Notes: generated from the letters alone by a model not told the origin. A DNA stretch of 64,000 nucleotides from Cytophagaceae bacterium (GCA_027488865.1 JAIYAU010000025.1:62001-126000), one strand, 5' to 3'. Positions 45,359-55,240 are shown, counted from the first letter of the stretch. A program made the numbers and translations.

Positions 45359-46494
45359 CCTTTTTTAACTCCTATATCGTTAGCACTGGCCCAAAGCCCA
45401 ATATCTTGTTTGCTTAATGCCGCCGCCATTAAATCGGGAAATTTATCTGGGGTGCATGCAAAAACTGGTACTCCAAGATCCGCCAAAAATTGTGCATTTT
45501 TATGATCATAATAAGGTGCTCCATCATCATTTAATGCTAGCAATACCACCAACTGCACTCCTGCCGATACTATTTCAAACATTTTTTTTCTCATTTGAGC
45601 CTCATTTCCACCTTCAAAAAGATCTGTGATAAGTACCATCACAGTATCAGTAGGTCTTGTGATAACTTGCTGGCAATAGGTTAATGCTTTATGAATATCA
45701 GTACCACCTCCAAGCTGCACCCCAAACAATAATTCTACTGGGTCTTGCAGATCTTCGGTAAGATCAACTACAGCCGTATCAAAAACTACCATTTTGGTTT
45801 TTACGGCTGGCAGTGAGGCCATTACCGAACCAAAAATACCTGAGTAGATTACGGATGTACCCATTGAACCACTTTGATCTAGACACAAAACAATGTCTTT
45901 TAATGCTTTACGCTTGCGCCCAAAACCAACAAGCTTTTCTGGAATGATGGTTTTATATTTTGGCTGATAATTTTTTAAATTCTTTTGAATGGTTCCCTTC
46001 CAATCAATTTCATTTTGTTTGGGTCTGTTATTCTTAGCAGAGCGATTAAGTGCTCCTGCTACTGCTTGTTGCATGGGTGAAGCTAATTTTCTTAAAAGAT
46101 CCTCCACAACTCGTCTCACTACTTGTCGTGCGGTATCTTTGGTTTTTTCAGGAATAACCCTACTTAAACTCATTAATGTAGCTACCAAATGCACATCAGG
46201 TTCAACGGATTCAAGCATTTCCTTCTCCATCAACAATGAGGTAATGTTAAGTCGCTTAATAGCATCTTGTTGCATTATTTTTACAACTGCAGTTGGAAAA
46301 AATTCACGAATATCGCCTAACCAACGACTTACATTTGGTGCAGAAGCACCCAACCCCCCTTTTCGCTCGCTATCATAAAGTGCATCCAATGCCTTGTCCA
46401 TTTTAGCATCTTGAGGATCAAGCTGGTATCCAGTACCATCATTGTCGTGATTTCCGATAATCAGCCTCCACTTTCTAATCGTATCTTCACTCAT
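45355..46494 (-). CDS. VWA-domain protein (last gene of the MoxR cassette)
   Basis: A 379-aa cytoplasmic protein. A ~200-residue helical N-terminus (DTIRKWRLIIGNHDNDGTGY) is followed by a von Willebrand A domain with an intact MIDAS: DQSGSMG (~residue 205), GGGTDIHKAL, and LITDLFEGGN, supplying DxSxS, Thr and Asp for Mg2+. In MoxR/VWA pairs this domain binds client proteins whose remodelling is driven by the AAA+ partner, encoded two genes upstream. 8 nt after the DUF5682 stop. Confidence 0.92.
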   Translation of the reverse strand: MSEDTIRKWRLIIGNHDNDGTGYQLDPQDAKMDKALDALYDSERKGGLGASAPNVSRWLGDIREFFPTAVVKIMQQDAIKRLNITSLLMEKEMLESVEPDVHLVATLMSLSRVIPEKTKDTARQVVRRVVEDLLRKLASPMQQAVAGALNRSAKNNRPKQNEIDWKGTIQKNLKNYQPKYKTIIPEKLVGFGRKRKALKDIVLCLDQSGSMGTSVIYSGIFGSVMASLPAVKTKMVVFDTAVVDLTEDLQDPVELLFGVQLGGGTDIHKALTYCQQVITRPTDTVMVLITDLFEGGNEAQMRKKMFEIVSAGVQLVVLLALNDDGAPYYDHKNAQFLADLGVPVFACTPDKFPDLMAAALSKQDIGLWASANDIGVKKG

Positions 46495-46502
46495 GCTATT
46501 AA

Positions 46503-48737
46503 TTATTTCAAATTTAAAAGTTGTAGGATAACAGGCATACCCTTTAATCCCTTTTCAAAATCGAAGTCAACTTCCTGTTGTTTCAATATTGGGTTTATGT
46601 CCATCCCCAATTTAGCTTTTTCACCAATTTTATGACGTTCTGCTGGCGAGTAATTACTAAATGTTCTTCGTAACAATGGTAAAAGTTGAACAAAGATCTC
46701 TTCCTGAAGACCTGCAACCCAATTATATAAAATGGCCCAAAGTGAGTCGTCCAATAATAAAATTGTCCCACTGCCCGAAAGAAATCCTTCTGCCCAAAAT
46801 GCTGCATTCATAGGCTCCCCACCCGTAGAAAGAGCATATCCAAAATGAGTGGCAACTTCTTCATGTGATAGAACTTTTGTATCAAGTAATAACCTCGTAG
46901 CAAATCCACTTAGTAACGGGTGACATTGGTTGTTATTAGATAAAATTTTAATAGTTTCATACCATTCTTGAGACTTATCATCCAATTGTATCAACAAAAT
47001 TGCTTGATTTACCTGAGTTATAAGTTCTAACAATTGCTGTGCGGCTGTTTCATCTATACCAGTTGCGGCTAAAGGCAATCCGATACAAGAACGAGTTAAT
47101 AAGGCATTGGCTATTGTTGATAACATAGATGTATCTGTTTGACGCACATCACCATATCTCATAATTCTGGCAATATTCGGTATAGCTTTCATTAAAGCCT
47201 GTACATCGTTAGCAGTAGCTGCCACTTGATCTAACTTTATCACCAACGCTTCTACTGCACTAGCCAAATTTGAAGGAATGGCTTTTTCTAACATTTCTGA
47301 CAGACTCACTACATCTAGCTGATGTTGAGCTTCATGAATCAGTAAATTATTTGCAGCTTCTTCGATTGTATTTCCCCAAACTCCTTGTTCAATTACTTTA
47401 ATGGAATATTCTGGTTGCCATTGCACCATCCACACCTCTTTAAATGTGCCTTTGCCAGTGCTTCTGCCCTCATGCCCCCATTCAATCCCTATAATTTTTA
47501 GCCGATGTAACAATATACTTCTAGCCAAATCATTCTCTTGCCTGAGATCAAGGGTATATTCCTTAATTCCTGCTTCCGCAGGCATTCTTAATTTTTTCTG
47601 TAAATTTTCTAAATCAAGCAGTAAAGGTACTTTTGGCACACTAATAGGAACCTCCCCAATCCTATCACTCACTATTAATTGTGACTTAATTAACTCTAAA
47701 ATGATACCATCTCCAAATCCCATAATGGCGGTGGTGGCCTCATTAAACTCATTTAGTCCTGCTCGACTACGCATTCGTATTGCAGCTAAGGCATTGGCCA
47801 ATCGCACAGATTCAACCACGTGAGCCACAGAAGTATCCATTCTGTTTTCTCGAAGTAATTTGGCAATTGTTGACATCCAAATTGTGCCATCATCTTCATT
47901 ATTGTTCCAAAGGTGATGGTACCAGCCAGGAGAATGAATACCAGCACCGTAGCCACTATTAAAAGTTAATCTTTCATAGGTCCACGGAATCCATGTAGTT
48001 TCTATTTTTACTTTAGGAAGACCTTTTAAAAGTTCCTGATCCTCTTTAACAATTTGTAAATTAGTGTCTAGTGCAGGAACGTGCCAAGCACCACAAATTA
48101 CAACTATCGTATTATAGCCATCTTTTTGGGTTTGTTTGATAACCTTGCGCATCCATGCCTCTCTTAATTCATCTCTATGGTTTTTAAATTGAGTGTTTTC
48201 TCTTAAAGCTTTAACAGCCTCTTTTACAGCATCAAAAACTTGGGAATTATTATTTCTACTTTCAAACTGAAGATCCCACCATGTTTCGCCGTCGGGTAAC
48301 CCATCAATATCAGCAAAATATTGAAATGGATCGGAGTATAATTTATCGCCAAAGTTGGTATTTATATTTTGTATTGGAGCAGCCTCATAATTATCAGTAT
48401 TTTGTTCTTGTTGAATATCCAAAGCAAAAGAATGTGCCAATGGAAGGTCGAAAAATTTTAGAGGAATACCATTTTTAACGGCAAACTGCATTGACTGCCA
48501 TTCGGGAGAAAATTCTGCAAATGGATAAAATGAAGCTTTTTTAGGTTGTTGGGGCAAATAAGCTAATAATGCTATTGGCGGTTTTAAGTTAGAATCGGCA
48601 AGGTAATTAAGCATACTCTCGCCTTCAGGAGGACCTTCTACCAATAATATATCTGGACGAATCTGTTCAAGAAAGGATTTAACGTTTCTTGCCGACCCTA
48701 CCCCATGGTGCCTTATTCCTAATACATGTAATGCCAT
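46503..48737 (-). CDS. DUF5682 protein with a TIKI/ChaN-like N-terminal domain
   Basis: A 744-aa protein. Residues 1-~240 have two GxxH motifs (GIRHHG at 7-12; CGAWHVPAL at ~215-223), an EGPPEGE motif and FFDLPLAHSF, an arrangement like the ChaN/EreA/TIKI metal-dependent hydrolase superfamily, which I infer rather than know for this family. The rest (~250-744) is largely alpha-helical with repeats and no clear motif. It lies between the AAA+ gene (4 nt) and the VWA gene (8 nt). The catalytic activity and target are unknown. Confidence 0.85.
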   Translation of the reverse strand: MALHVLGIRHHGVGSARNVKSFLEQIRPDILLVEGPPEGESMLNYLADSNLKPPIALLAYLPQQPKKASFYPFAEFSPEWQSMQFAVKNGIPLKFFDLPLAHSFALDIQQEQNTDNYEAAPIQNINTNFGDKLYSDPFQYFADIDGLPDGETWWDLQFESRNNNSQVFDAVKEAVKALRENTQFKNHRDELREAWMRKVIKQTQKDGYNTIVVICGAWHVPALDTNLQIVKEDQELLKGLPKVKIETTWIPWTYERLTFNSGYGAGIHSPGWYHHLWNNNEDDGTIWMSTIAKLLRENRMDTSVAHVVESVRLANALAAIRMRSRAGLNEFNEATTAIMGFGDGIILELIKSQLIVSDRIGEVPISVPKVPLLLDLENLQKKLRMPAEAGIKEYTLDLRQENDLARSILLHRLKIIGIEWGHEGRSTGKGTFKEVWMVQWQPEYSIKVIEQGVWGNTIEEAANNLLIHEAQHQLDVVSLSEMLEKAIPSNLASAVEALVIKLDQVAATANDVQALMKAIPNIARIMRYGDVRQTDTSMLSTIANALLTRSCIGLPLAATGIDETAAQQLLELITQVNQAILLIQLDDKSQEWYETIKILSNNNQCHPLLSGFATRLLLDTKVLSHEEVATHFGYALSTGGEPMNAAFWAEGFLSGSGTILLLDDSLWAILYNWVAGLQEEIFVQLLPLLRRTFSNYSPAERHKIGEKAKLGMDINPILKQQEVDFDFEKGLKGMPVILQLLNLK

Positions 48738-48741
48738 AGTG

Positions 48742-49818
48742 CTACATTAAATCGCGACAAGCACGATAAAGATCTTTCCAATTGTCTCTGTTTTTTATTA
48801 CTGTTTCCATGTATTCTTTCCAAATAAGTTGGTCTTGAACTGGATCTTTAACAACAGCTCCTAAAATACCCGCCGCAAGATCAGCCGCTTTTAAACTACC
48901 ATCACCAAAATAACCAGCCATAGAAAGACCACTATTTACTACTGAAATGGCCTCAGCAGTGCTAAGCGTACCAGAAGGCGACTTTAATTTTGTTTTTCCG
49001 TCAAGTGTTACACCATTTCTTAACTCGCGAAAAATGGTAACAATTCGGTTAATTTCCTCTAGTGCTGGTTTTTCGGCCGGAAACTCCATTATTTTCTCAA
49101 AACTCGCCACTCTGCGTTTTACAATGTCAGCTTCTTCCTCGAGCGTTTCTGGTAATGGTAAAATTACGGTATTAAATCTGCGCTTTAAAGCACTTGAAAG
49201 TTCGTTTACACCTTTATCTCGATTATTAGCTGTAGCAATAACGTTAAATCCTCTTACTGCCTGTATTTCAGTGTTTAACTCTGGTATTGGCATTGTTTTT
49301 TCTGACAAAATTGTAATTAGAGTATCTTGTACATCAGCGCCAATTCTGGTTAATTCTTCAATTCTTGCAATCTTACCATCTCTCATGGCGTTAAACATAG
49401 GTGTGCGGACGAGAGCGTCTTCACTTGGGCCTTCTGCAATCAATTTGGCATAATTCCATCCGTATCTTATTGCCTCCTCACCTGTACCAGCAGTACCTTG
49501 TATTACTCTAGTTGAATCTCCGCTAACTGCAGCAGCCAAATGCTCAGCTACCCAAGATTTAGCAGTGCCAGGCAAGCCATATAGCAACAATGCCCTGTCG
49601 GTTGTAAGTGTGGCTATGGCGATTTCCATAAGGCGCTTACTACCAATATATTTAGGAGAAATTTCAAAACCATTTTTCAATTTTCCACCCATCAAGTAGG
49701 TCAATACTGATTGAGGAGATAATTCCCAGTTTTGTGGCACTTTGTTGTTTTCTTGCTTTTTTAGTTCTTGTAATTCTTCAGCAAATTGTACTTCGGCGTG
49801 TTGTCTTAAAATACTCAT
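48742..49818 (-). CDS. MoxR-like AAA+ ATPase
   Basis: A 358-aa AAA+ ATPase. Walker A is GLPGTAKS (residues 81-88). The sensor 1 region FNVIATANNRDKGVNELSSA leads into KRRFNTVILPLPETLEEE with the arginine finger. At the Walker B position the sequence is ARIEE (151-155), so the usual Asp-Glu pair appears as Glu-Glu; similar variants exist in this cassette type as I recall it. MoxR ATPases act as chaperones that work with VWA proteins. The stop is 4 nt before the DUF5682 gene and the start 2 nt after DUF5691. Confidence 0.93.
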   Translation of the reverse strand: MSILRQHAEVQFAEELQELKKQENNKVPQNWELSPQSVLTYLMGGKLKNGFEISPKYIGSKRLMEIAIATLTTDRALLLYGLPGTAKSWVAEHLAAAVSGDSTRVIQGTAGTGEEAIRYGWNYAKLIAEGPSEDALVRTPMFNAMRDGKIARIEELTRIGADVQDTLITILSEKTMPIPELNTEIQAVRGFNVIATANNRDKGVNELSSALKRRFNTVILPLPETLEEEADIVKRRVASFEKIMEFPAEKPALEEINRIVTIFRELRNGVTLDGKTKLKSPSGTLSTAEAISVVNSGLSMAGYFGDGSLKAADLAAGILGAVVKDPVQDQLIWKEYMETVIKNRDNWKDLYRACRDLM

Positions 49819-49820
49819 GA

Positions 49821-51305
49821 TTATATCGCTTTTTTTATTTGTTCTTTTAGTTCAATTAATACTCTAAATTGATTTTGCATATTTTTCAATAATGTTTTTC
49901 GATACTCATCTTCTTGTTGCACATTATCTAAATCAGATAAAATTGTACTTGGCAGGTATAAACTTAATGCCTCACACGTCGCTCTATTGTTCCAATATAA
50001 ATTCTTTGCAAAATCCTGCACTACAGCTTTAGAAAAATTATATGGCCAATCTTCATAATCAGATTTTTGAAGCACAAGCTGAATTGTGTAGTCAAAAAGC
50101 TGATTTTTTAAGAAAGGAAGCGCAAAAACAAAAAGCTTTTTCAAATCTAACAATTCTAACAAATAGTGTTGATCTCGCCCAAAACGTTCCAATGCCAATA
50201 TTGACCAATCTGTTAGCTTAAATTTATGTATTGCCTTACAAAGAGCTACTCTAAAATAGGCCAATTGATCCATATTATCAAATAACTCAATAACCTCTTG
50301 AGGGCTCATTGAAAAATGAACCGTCCAAAAATGAGGAGGAGCCTCTGCAACAAGTTGATAGAGAATAAAATCCTCATCTTTAATCTTTTTATCATTACTT
50401 AATTTTTCTATACCAGTCAAAAAAACGGTATCATCTTCAATTTTAAGCTCAACCACCACCGATTTTTTAGAAAGTATTCCGAGTATTTTAGATTGTGAGA
50501 GTGTAAATGAATTGGCTAGAATTTTTTGGTATTGCAGAATAATATGGCTAGACGCTATGGATTTGAGCAAATCAATAGACTTTTCTTTGACTTTTGTACT
50601 TTTATCTTGGATGCAAGACTGCAAAAAATCTTCGTCGTCAAGATTAAGGTTAGTAGCCAAACTACCTAATAATTCAACTCGATGCGCGGCATTTTCTTCT
50701 TTCCAAATGGCCTTGATTTTATCCAAAGCTAAATTTGGTTCTGTTTGTCGTAATTTTTCAAGATATCTAATTCTATCTTTAGAACTGGCTGTTTCCCATT
50801 CAATGTTTTCTACTGGCTTGACTATAATGGAATTCCAATCTTTTTCAAATTGCGCCAACCATTTACCTCGTTCACCAATCACCTTTACAAAAGATTCAGC
50901 ACTTGTTTTTTTATTCGTTAATCCCCATTGAAAAAACTCTGTCAATAGATTTGGAGGCACAATCAAGCCTTTTTGCGCACACAACTCCACCCAAAGCCAA
51001 GTTAAACTTTGATAATTATTGGCCAAAATTGTCGTAAGTAAGTTGCTTGCTTCAAGGGAGCAATAAGACAAGGTTTCATTGGGTGCAACGTTAGCTATAA
51101 GTTCTGTCTTAGAAGGTGAAAATCCAGCTTTATAACAATTAAAAGCGACTGCGGTAATACCAAGAAATTGGGTTTCTTTATCTTTTAATTTATCTGCAAA
51201 ATCATTTGCAATAGCTTGTAATGGTTCTGGTATATCATTTGTTGAAATCACTTTCTTCTCGGTGCCGAGTAGGGCATGATTAATTAGTATTCTTTTAAAA
51301 TCCAT
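49821..51305 (-). CDS. DUF5691 helical-repeat protein
   Basis: A 494-aa all-helical protein from the ATG at 51305. It starts MDFKRILINHALLGTEKKVI, the pattern of DUF5691 as I know it. The middle (IRYLEKLRQTEPNLALDKIK, IWKEENAAHRVELLGSLATN) and VALCKAIHKFK read like HEAT-type pairs of helices. No enzyme motif is seen. A 21-nt longer start (51326) exists, but 51305 gives the family N-terminus; it overlaps the SWIM gene by 11 nt, so coupling is likely. Probably an adaptor for the AAA+ complex. Confidence 0.85.
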   Translation of the reverse strand: MDFKRILINHALLGTEKKVISTNDIPEPLQAIANDFADKLKDKETQFLGITAVAFNCYKAGFSPSKTELIANVAPNETLSYCSLEASNLLTTILANNYQSLTWLWVELCAQKGLIVPPNLLTEFFQWGLTNKKTSAESFVKVIGERGKWLAQFEKDWNSIIVKPVENIEWETASSKDRIRYLEKLRQTEPNLALDKIKAIWKEENAAHRVELLGSLATNLNLDDEDFLQSCIQDKSTKVKEKSIDLLKSIASSHIILQYQKILANSFTLSQSKILGILSKKSVVVELKIEDDTVFLTGIEKLSNDKKIKDEDFILYQLVAEAPPHFWTVHFSMSPQEVIELFDNMDQLAYFRVALCKAIHKFKLTDWSILALERFGRDQHYLLELLDLKKLFVFALPFLKNQLFDYTIQLVLQKSDYEDWPYNFSKAVVQDFAKNLYWNNRATCEALSLYLPSTILSDLDNVQQEDEYRKTLLKNMQNQFRVLIELKEQIKKAI

Positions 51306-52599
51306 TACTCTTAGGGTTTGAAGCATTTAAAATAGAGAGCGGCAGCACAGAATTCTCATTAATAAGCATAAAAACACGTACGGGTGCACCACCTGTAATG
51401 GCCAAAATATGTAATTCTGCTTGAATACCCACTAACACTGGCAACGCAAATCCTTGTTGATCAACCGCATAAAAAGAATTTCTTTCCTTTATAAAAGAAA
51501 TATTTTCTATTAGAATTGGAACTTCGTCCATAAAAGGGTTATCTGCCAATGATTTATTAAATATGGTATAGGCGGCCTCAAAATTTTGTAAAAACACTAG
51601 ATCATTATTGGAATTAATCAAAGACCAATCTTTTAGTAGCACCCTATAATTTCTCCCAGGATAATACACCACTTCTGCATCAATGGTGGTATTTGGTAAT
51701 AAGTTTTGCTCAGGAAGCTGTGCTGTTGGATAAAATTGAATAAATAATGCGAATTTTTTTGTTTTTACTCCCCATAGCCAATTATGTTCAACAACAATTT
51801 TATCTAGAGGTTGTACGTTTTTTGATAACACCATCCATTGGTCTTTTACACCTTCTAACGCAGTTAACTGCTCCTTATTTTGGTTAAATCCAATCAACAA
51901 CTTTACCTCTTGTTGTAGATCAACAGGGAGCGTTTCAAGGTTATTATAGGCCTCAGAAAGTAAATAAATTTTGACTAGTTGGTTTAAAACGTTGTATTGC
52001 CATGAATCATCAAAATAATTATAATTTCCAAGTTCGGCAACCATATTAGCCAACCCTCCTGCTTGGGCATCTACTAATCTTTTATTGGGCAACTGCCAAT
52101 ATTCATAGGCTCGGTTTGGCAAATCGAGAAGTCCAGATTTAATAATATCTTTTATCCATGTTTGCAATTCAGCAATTCCCTGAATCACTTTTTTATTTCT
52201 AGCATCAGCGCGTTTAGCTTGTGCTTCGACATCAACTGGTTTGGCCGCAATTTCCGATTTTTTTTCTTCTTTTTCTTTCCTTTTATCAAGCCATTCACTT
52301 ACCCAAGACGGCTCATCTTGGGTTTTGAAACTTGCTTTACTTTTAACATATAGTAAAAGCAACCCAAGACCATGTTTACATGGAAATTTTCGACTTGGGC
52401 AAGTGCATTTAAAAGCAATATTATGAATATCGACTTGAGTTTGATACGGTAATTTGCCACTACCTTGACATTCACCCCACAAAGCCCGCTCGTTATTTGC
52501 AGCTAGCACCCATTTAGATTGAGATGACAACCCTTGACCCGCCTTAAGAGAGGCAGGATCTGGAGAAAGGGTAACAATTTGTTCCTCGGTAAATTGCAT
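51295..52599 (-). CDS. SWIM zinc-finger protein (first gene of the MoxR cassette)
   Basis: A 434-aa protein with a SWIM finger near its start: C65-x-C67...C74-x-H76 in CTCPSRKFPCKHGLG. A basic coiled-coil linker (~110-150: EWLDKRKEKEEKKSEIAAKP) follows, then a beta-rich domain of unknown fold. SWIM fingers bind DNA or protein. First in a five-gene minus-strand operon (SWIM, DUF5691, MoxR-type AAA+, DUF5682, VWA) with gaps of -11 to 8 nt; a near-consensus promoter lies 28 nt upstream. Confidence 0.9.
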   Translation of the reverse strand: MQFTEEQIVTLSPDPASLKAGQGLSSQSKWVLAANNERALWGECQGSGKLPYQTQVDIHNIAFKCTCPSRKFPCKHGLGLLLLYVKSKASFKTQDEPSWVSEWLDKRKEKEEKKSEIAAKPVDVEAQAKRADARNKKVIQGIAELQTWIKDIIKSGLLDLPNRAYEYWQLPNKRLVDAQAGGLANMVAELGNYNYFDDSWQYNVLNQLVKIYLLSEAYNNLETLPVDLQQEVKLLIGFNQNKEQLTALEGVKDQWMVLSKNVQPLDKIVVEHNWLWGVKTKKFALFIQFYPTAQLPEQNLLPNTTIDAEVVYYPGRNYRVLLKDWSLINSNNDLVFLQNFEAAYTIFNKSLADNPFMDEVPILIENISFIKERNSFYAVDQQGFALPVLVGIQAELHILAITGGAPVRVFMLINENSVLPLSILNASNPKSNGF

Positions 52600-52627
52600 A
52601 TTGCAATAGCAGATTTTTTAGGTATTG

Positions 52628-52657
52628 AAAAACTAATTTTAGTTATAAATTTTTCAA
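52628..52657 (-). promoter_or_regulatory. Candidate promoter of the MoxR/VWA cassette
   Basis: On the minus strand TTG (52655-52657) is followed by 19 nt and TAGTTTTT (52628-52635), one base off TAnnTTTG. It is the only such site in the 89-bp gap to the PBP1A gene. Confidence 0.4.
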
Positions 52658-52688
52658 ATAGCAAATAGAAATTTTAATACCCACTAAA

Positions 52689-55070
52689 TTACTGCTCTAA
52701 AATTGTGGCGCTGGAATCTGAAATAATAACTGCAGATGTATCAATTTTGGCTTTAATGCGTGTTCGACAGTTATATGGTTTGGTAATTTTAATTTTAGGT
52801 TTTGGGAAATATCCCATTTTGATACCCAAATCTTTATCTGCGTATACCCTTTCCATAAATTTACCAAAAATTGGCAACGCAGTTCTTGCGCCCTCTCCCA
52901 TTGCTGACGTGCGAAAATGTATACAACGATCATCACCACCTACCCAAGTACCTGCCACAAAATCTTTGGTTAGGCCCATAAACCATCCGTCAGAATGATT
53001 ATTAGAAGTTCCCGTTTTGCCTCCAAATTCGTTTCCTCTAAATAAATCGAACTCAAAAAGTGCTTGAGAGGTGCCACCTGGTTCCTCTAAACCGCCCTTA
53101 AGCATGTGCATCATCAAAAATGCAGATTCTTCACTTATCACTTGTTGTTTATAAGGTACAAAATCGTGAATAATATTTCCATTTCTATCTTCAATTCTTG
53201 TGATAAACATTGGTCTAGTATATACCCCATTGTTTAAAAAAGTAGCATAAGCGCCTACCATTTCGTAGAGATTAACATCACTAGAGCCCAAACCAACCGA
53301 TGGCACAGCTTTTAAAGGACTTTTAATACCAAGTTTTTTAGCATATTCCACTACCGATTTCCAGCCAACACGTTCGGTAAGTTGTGCTGTAATGGAGTTT
53401 ACTGATTTTGCCATAGCGCGGCGTAAGGTCATACTATCACCGGTAAATACACGATCACTATTGTGCGGCACCCATACTTTCTTCTCATTATTTTCTTCAT
53501 ACTCTATGCTTACAGGCCTATCAATCATTTTATGGCATGGTGAATAACCCTTTTCTATAGCCGTAAGATATACAAATGGTTTAAAGGTAGATCCTGGCTG
53601 ACGGCTGGCTTGACGCACGTGATCGTATTTAAAATATTTATAATTTATTCCGCCTACCCAAGATTTTATATGACCGGTGTATGGGTCGATTAATAAAAAG
53701 CCAGCATGCAAGAAATATTTGTAGTATTTTATAGAATCTATTGGACTTAAAGTTGTATCCTTTTCACCTTCCCAAGTAAACACAGTCATTTTTCTTGGGG
53801 TATTCATGATGATGTTAACGGAATCATGTTTCTCACCAAATTTTTTTACTAAAGTTAGGTAACGTTGGGTGCGTTTGGCCACAGTTTCAATAAAATCGGG
53901 AATTTCCTTTTTATTTTCATCTATCCAAGGATTTTGTCCTTTCCAGTGATTGTAAAATTTCTTTTGCAAATTTTTCATGTGATCTTCCACTGCTAATTCA
54001 GCATGTTTTTGCATACGTGAGTCTATGGTCGTGTAAATTTTAAGTCCGTCAGTATATAAATCGTATCCATTTTGTTTGCACCATTCTTTGAGGTAGTTGT
54101 TCATAATACCCCTAAAATAAGTTCCAGCACCATCATAGTGTTTTTCAACATAATACCTCAATTCAATGGGGAGTTTAGAAATAGAATCAGCCTCGAATTT
54201 GGTAATGATATTATCCTTGGCCATTTGCTCCAACACCACATTTCTTCTTTTTAAGCTCTTTTTAGGATTTAAAATTGGGCTATAGGTAGTAGTGGCTTTT
54301 AATAAACCTACCAGCATGGCGGCCTCTTGTATGTTAATTTGGTCGGGGGCACTATTAAAATAAGTTTGACAAGCTGTTTTTATACCAAAAGCTCTACTAC
54401 CGAAATCAACCGTGTTCAAATACATGGTCACTATTTCTTCTTTTGTGTAAGCACGCTCAAGTTTAACGGCCGTAATCCATTCTTTTGTCTTGATAATCAA
54501 GGTGTTAATTCCAGGAATAAAACTAAAAAGGCCTTTAGAACTCTGTCCTCTGGTTCTGTAGAGATTTTTGGCAAGTTGCTGAGTAATAGTACTGCCTCCC
54601 CTACTATCACCTTTAACCAATGAAAATAAAATGGAGCCAATTGCTTGCATATCGATGCCGGAATGTTTGTAAAATCTTACATCTTCTGTGGCAACTAACG
54701 CTTTAATTAATATTGGAGATATTCTAGAATAATCAACGGGCACTCGATTTTCTTGATAATATTTACCTATCATTATTCCGTCGGCTGTAAACAACTCAGA
54801 AGCTTGTTCAAGTTTAGGATTTTCAAGTTTTTGAATACTTGGGCTTGAGCCAAAAAGCCACAAAAAGTTAATGTCAACGGCCAAAATTAAAATGCCAATG
54901 CCAAAAATGACATATATGAATCCCTTCCATACTTTGGTAACAGCATTTCTATTAAAAAACAGCAGAAATTTTTCACGGTAAACTAAAAAATAATCCCAGC
55001 CAATATTTAAATACTTTAGCAAATAGTTAAAAACCAATTTTACGGTTGAAAAAAATTTATTCTCAGGCAT
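52689..55070 (-). CDS. Penicillin-binding protein 1A (bifunctional transglycosylase/transpeptidase)
   Basis: A 793-aa class A PBP. An N-terminal membrane anchor (~residues 48-70) is followed by the GT51 glycosyltransferase domain: EDVRFYKHSGID, RGGSTITQQLAKNLYRTRGQ, KLERAYTKEEIVTMYLN. The transpeptidase has SxxK (GSTFKPF, ~residue 493), SVNSI and KTG (GGKTGTSNN, ~684). It polymerises and cross-links peptidoglycan on the periplasmic face. About 170 bp upstream shows no other gene. Confidence 0.95.
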   Translation of the reverse strand: MPENKFFSTVKLVFNYLLKYLNIGWDYFLVYREKFLLFFNRNAVTKVWKGFIYVIFGIGILILAVDINFLWLFGSSPSIQKLENPKLEQASELFTADGIMIGKYYQENRVPVDYSRISPILIKALVATEDVRFYKHSGIDMQAIGSILFSLVKGDSRGGSTITQQLAKNLYRTRGQSSKGLFSFIPGINTLIIKTKEWITAVKLERAYTKEEIVTMYLNTVDFGSRAFGIKTACQTYFNSAPDQINIQEAAMLVGLLKATTTYSPILNPKKSLKRRNVVLEQMAKDNIITKFEADSISKLPIELRYYVEKHYDGAGTYFRGIMNNYLKEWCKQNGYDLYTDGLKIYTTIDSRMQKHAELAVEDHMKNLQKKFYNHWKGQNPWIDENKKEIPDFIETVAKRTQRYLTLVKKFGEKHDSVNIIMNTPRKMTVFTWEGEKDTTLSPIDSIKYYKYFLHAGFLLIDPYTGHIKSWVGGINYKYFKYDHVRQASRQPGSTFKPFVYLTAIEKGYSPCHKMIDRPVSIEYEENNEKKVWVPHNSDRVFTGDSMTLRRAMAKSVNSITAQLTERVGWKSVVEYAKKLGIKSPLKAVPSVGLGSSDVNLYEMVGAYATFLNNGVYTRPMFITRIEDRNGNIIHDFVPYKQQVISEESAFLMMHMLKGGLEEPGGTSQALFEFDLFRGNEFGGKTGTSNNHSDGWFMGLTKDFVAGTWVGGDDRCIHFRTSAMGEGARTALPIFGKFMERVYADKDLGIKMGYFPKPKIKITKPYNCRTRIKAKIDTSAVIISDSSATILEQ

Positions 55071-55240
55071 TTTAAAGAAAACAATAAAAGAATGATAAAT
55101 ATAATCGAATTAGATTATGATATTATTTGCAAATATGAAAATTAAACCGACAAAATAATTTGACCAATAATTCTAAACAATATACGAAAATAAATAGAAG
55201 TGGGTTATTGAATAAACTATTGCTTCAAAAATCTAATAAA

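Noticed and set aside
48947-49453. 168-codon plus-strand frame
   Set aside because: Antisense shadow of the MoxR-like gene; its translation is a low-complexity mirror of the real frame.
45355-52599. Defence island
   Set aside because: The cassette is flanked by a membrane protein gene and PBP1A, with no integrase, transposase or known defence gene; a defence role stays only a possibility.
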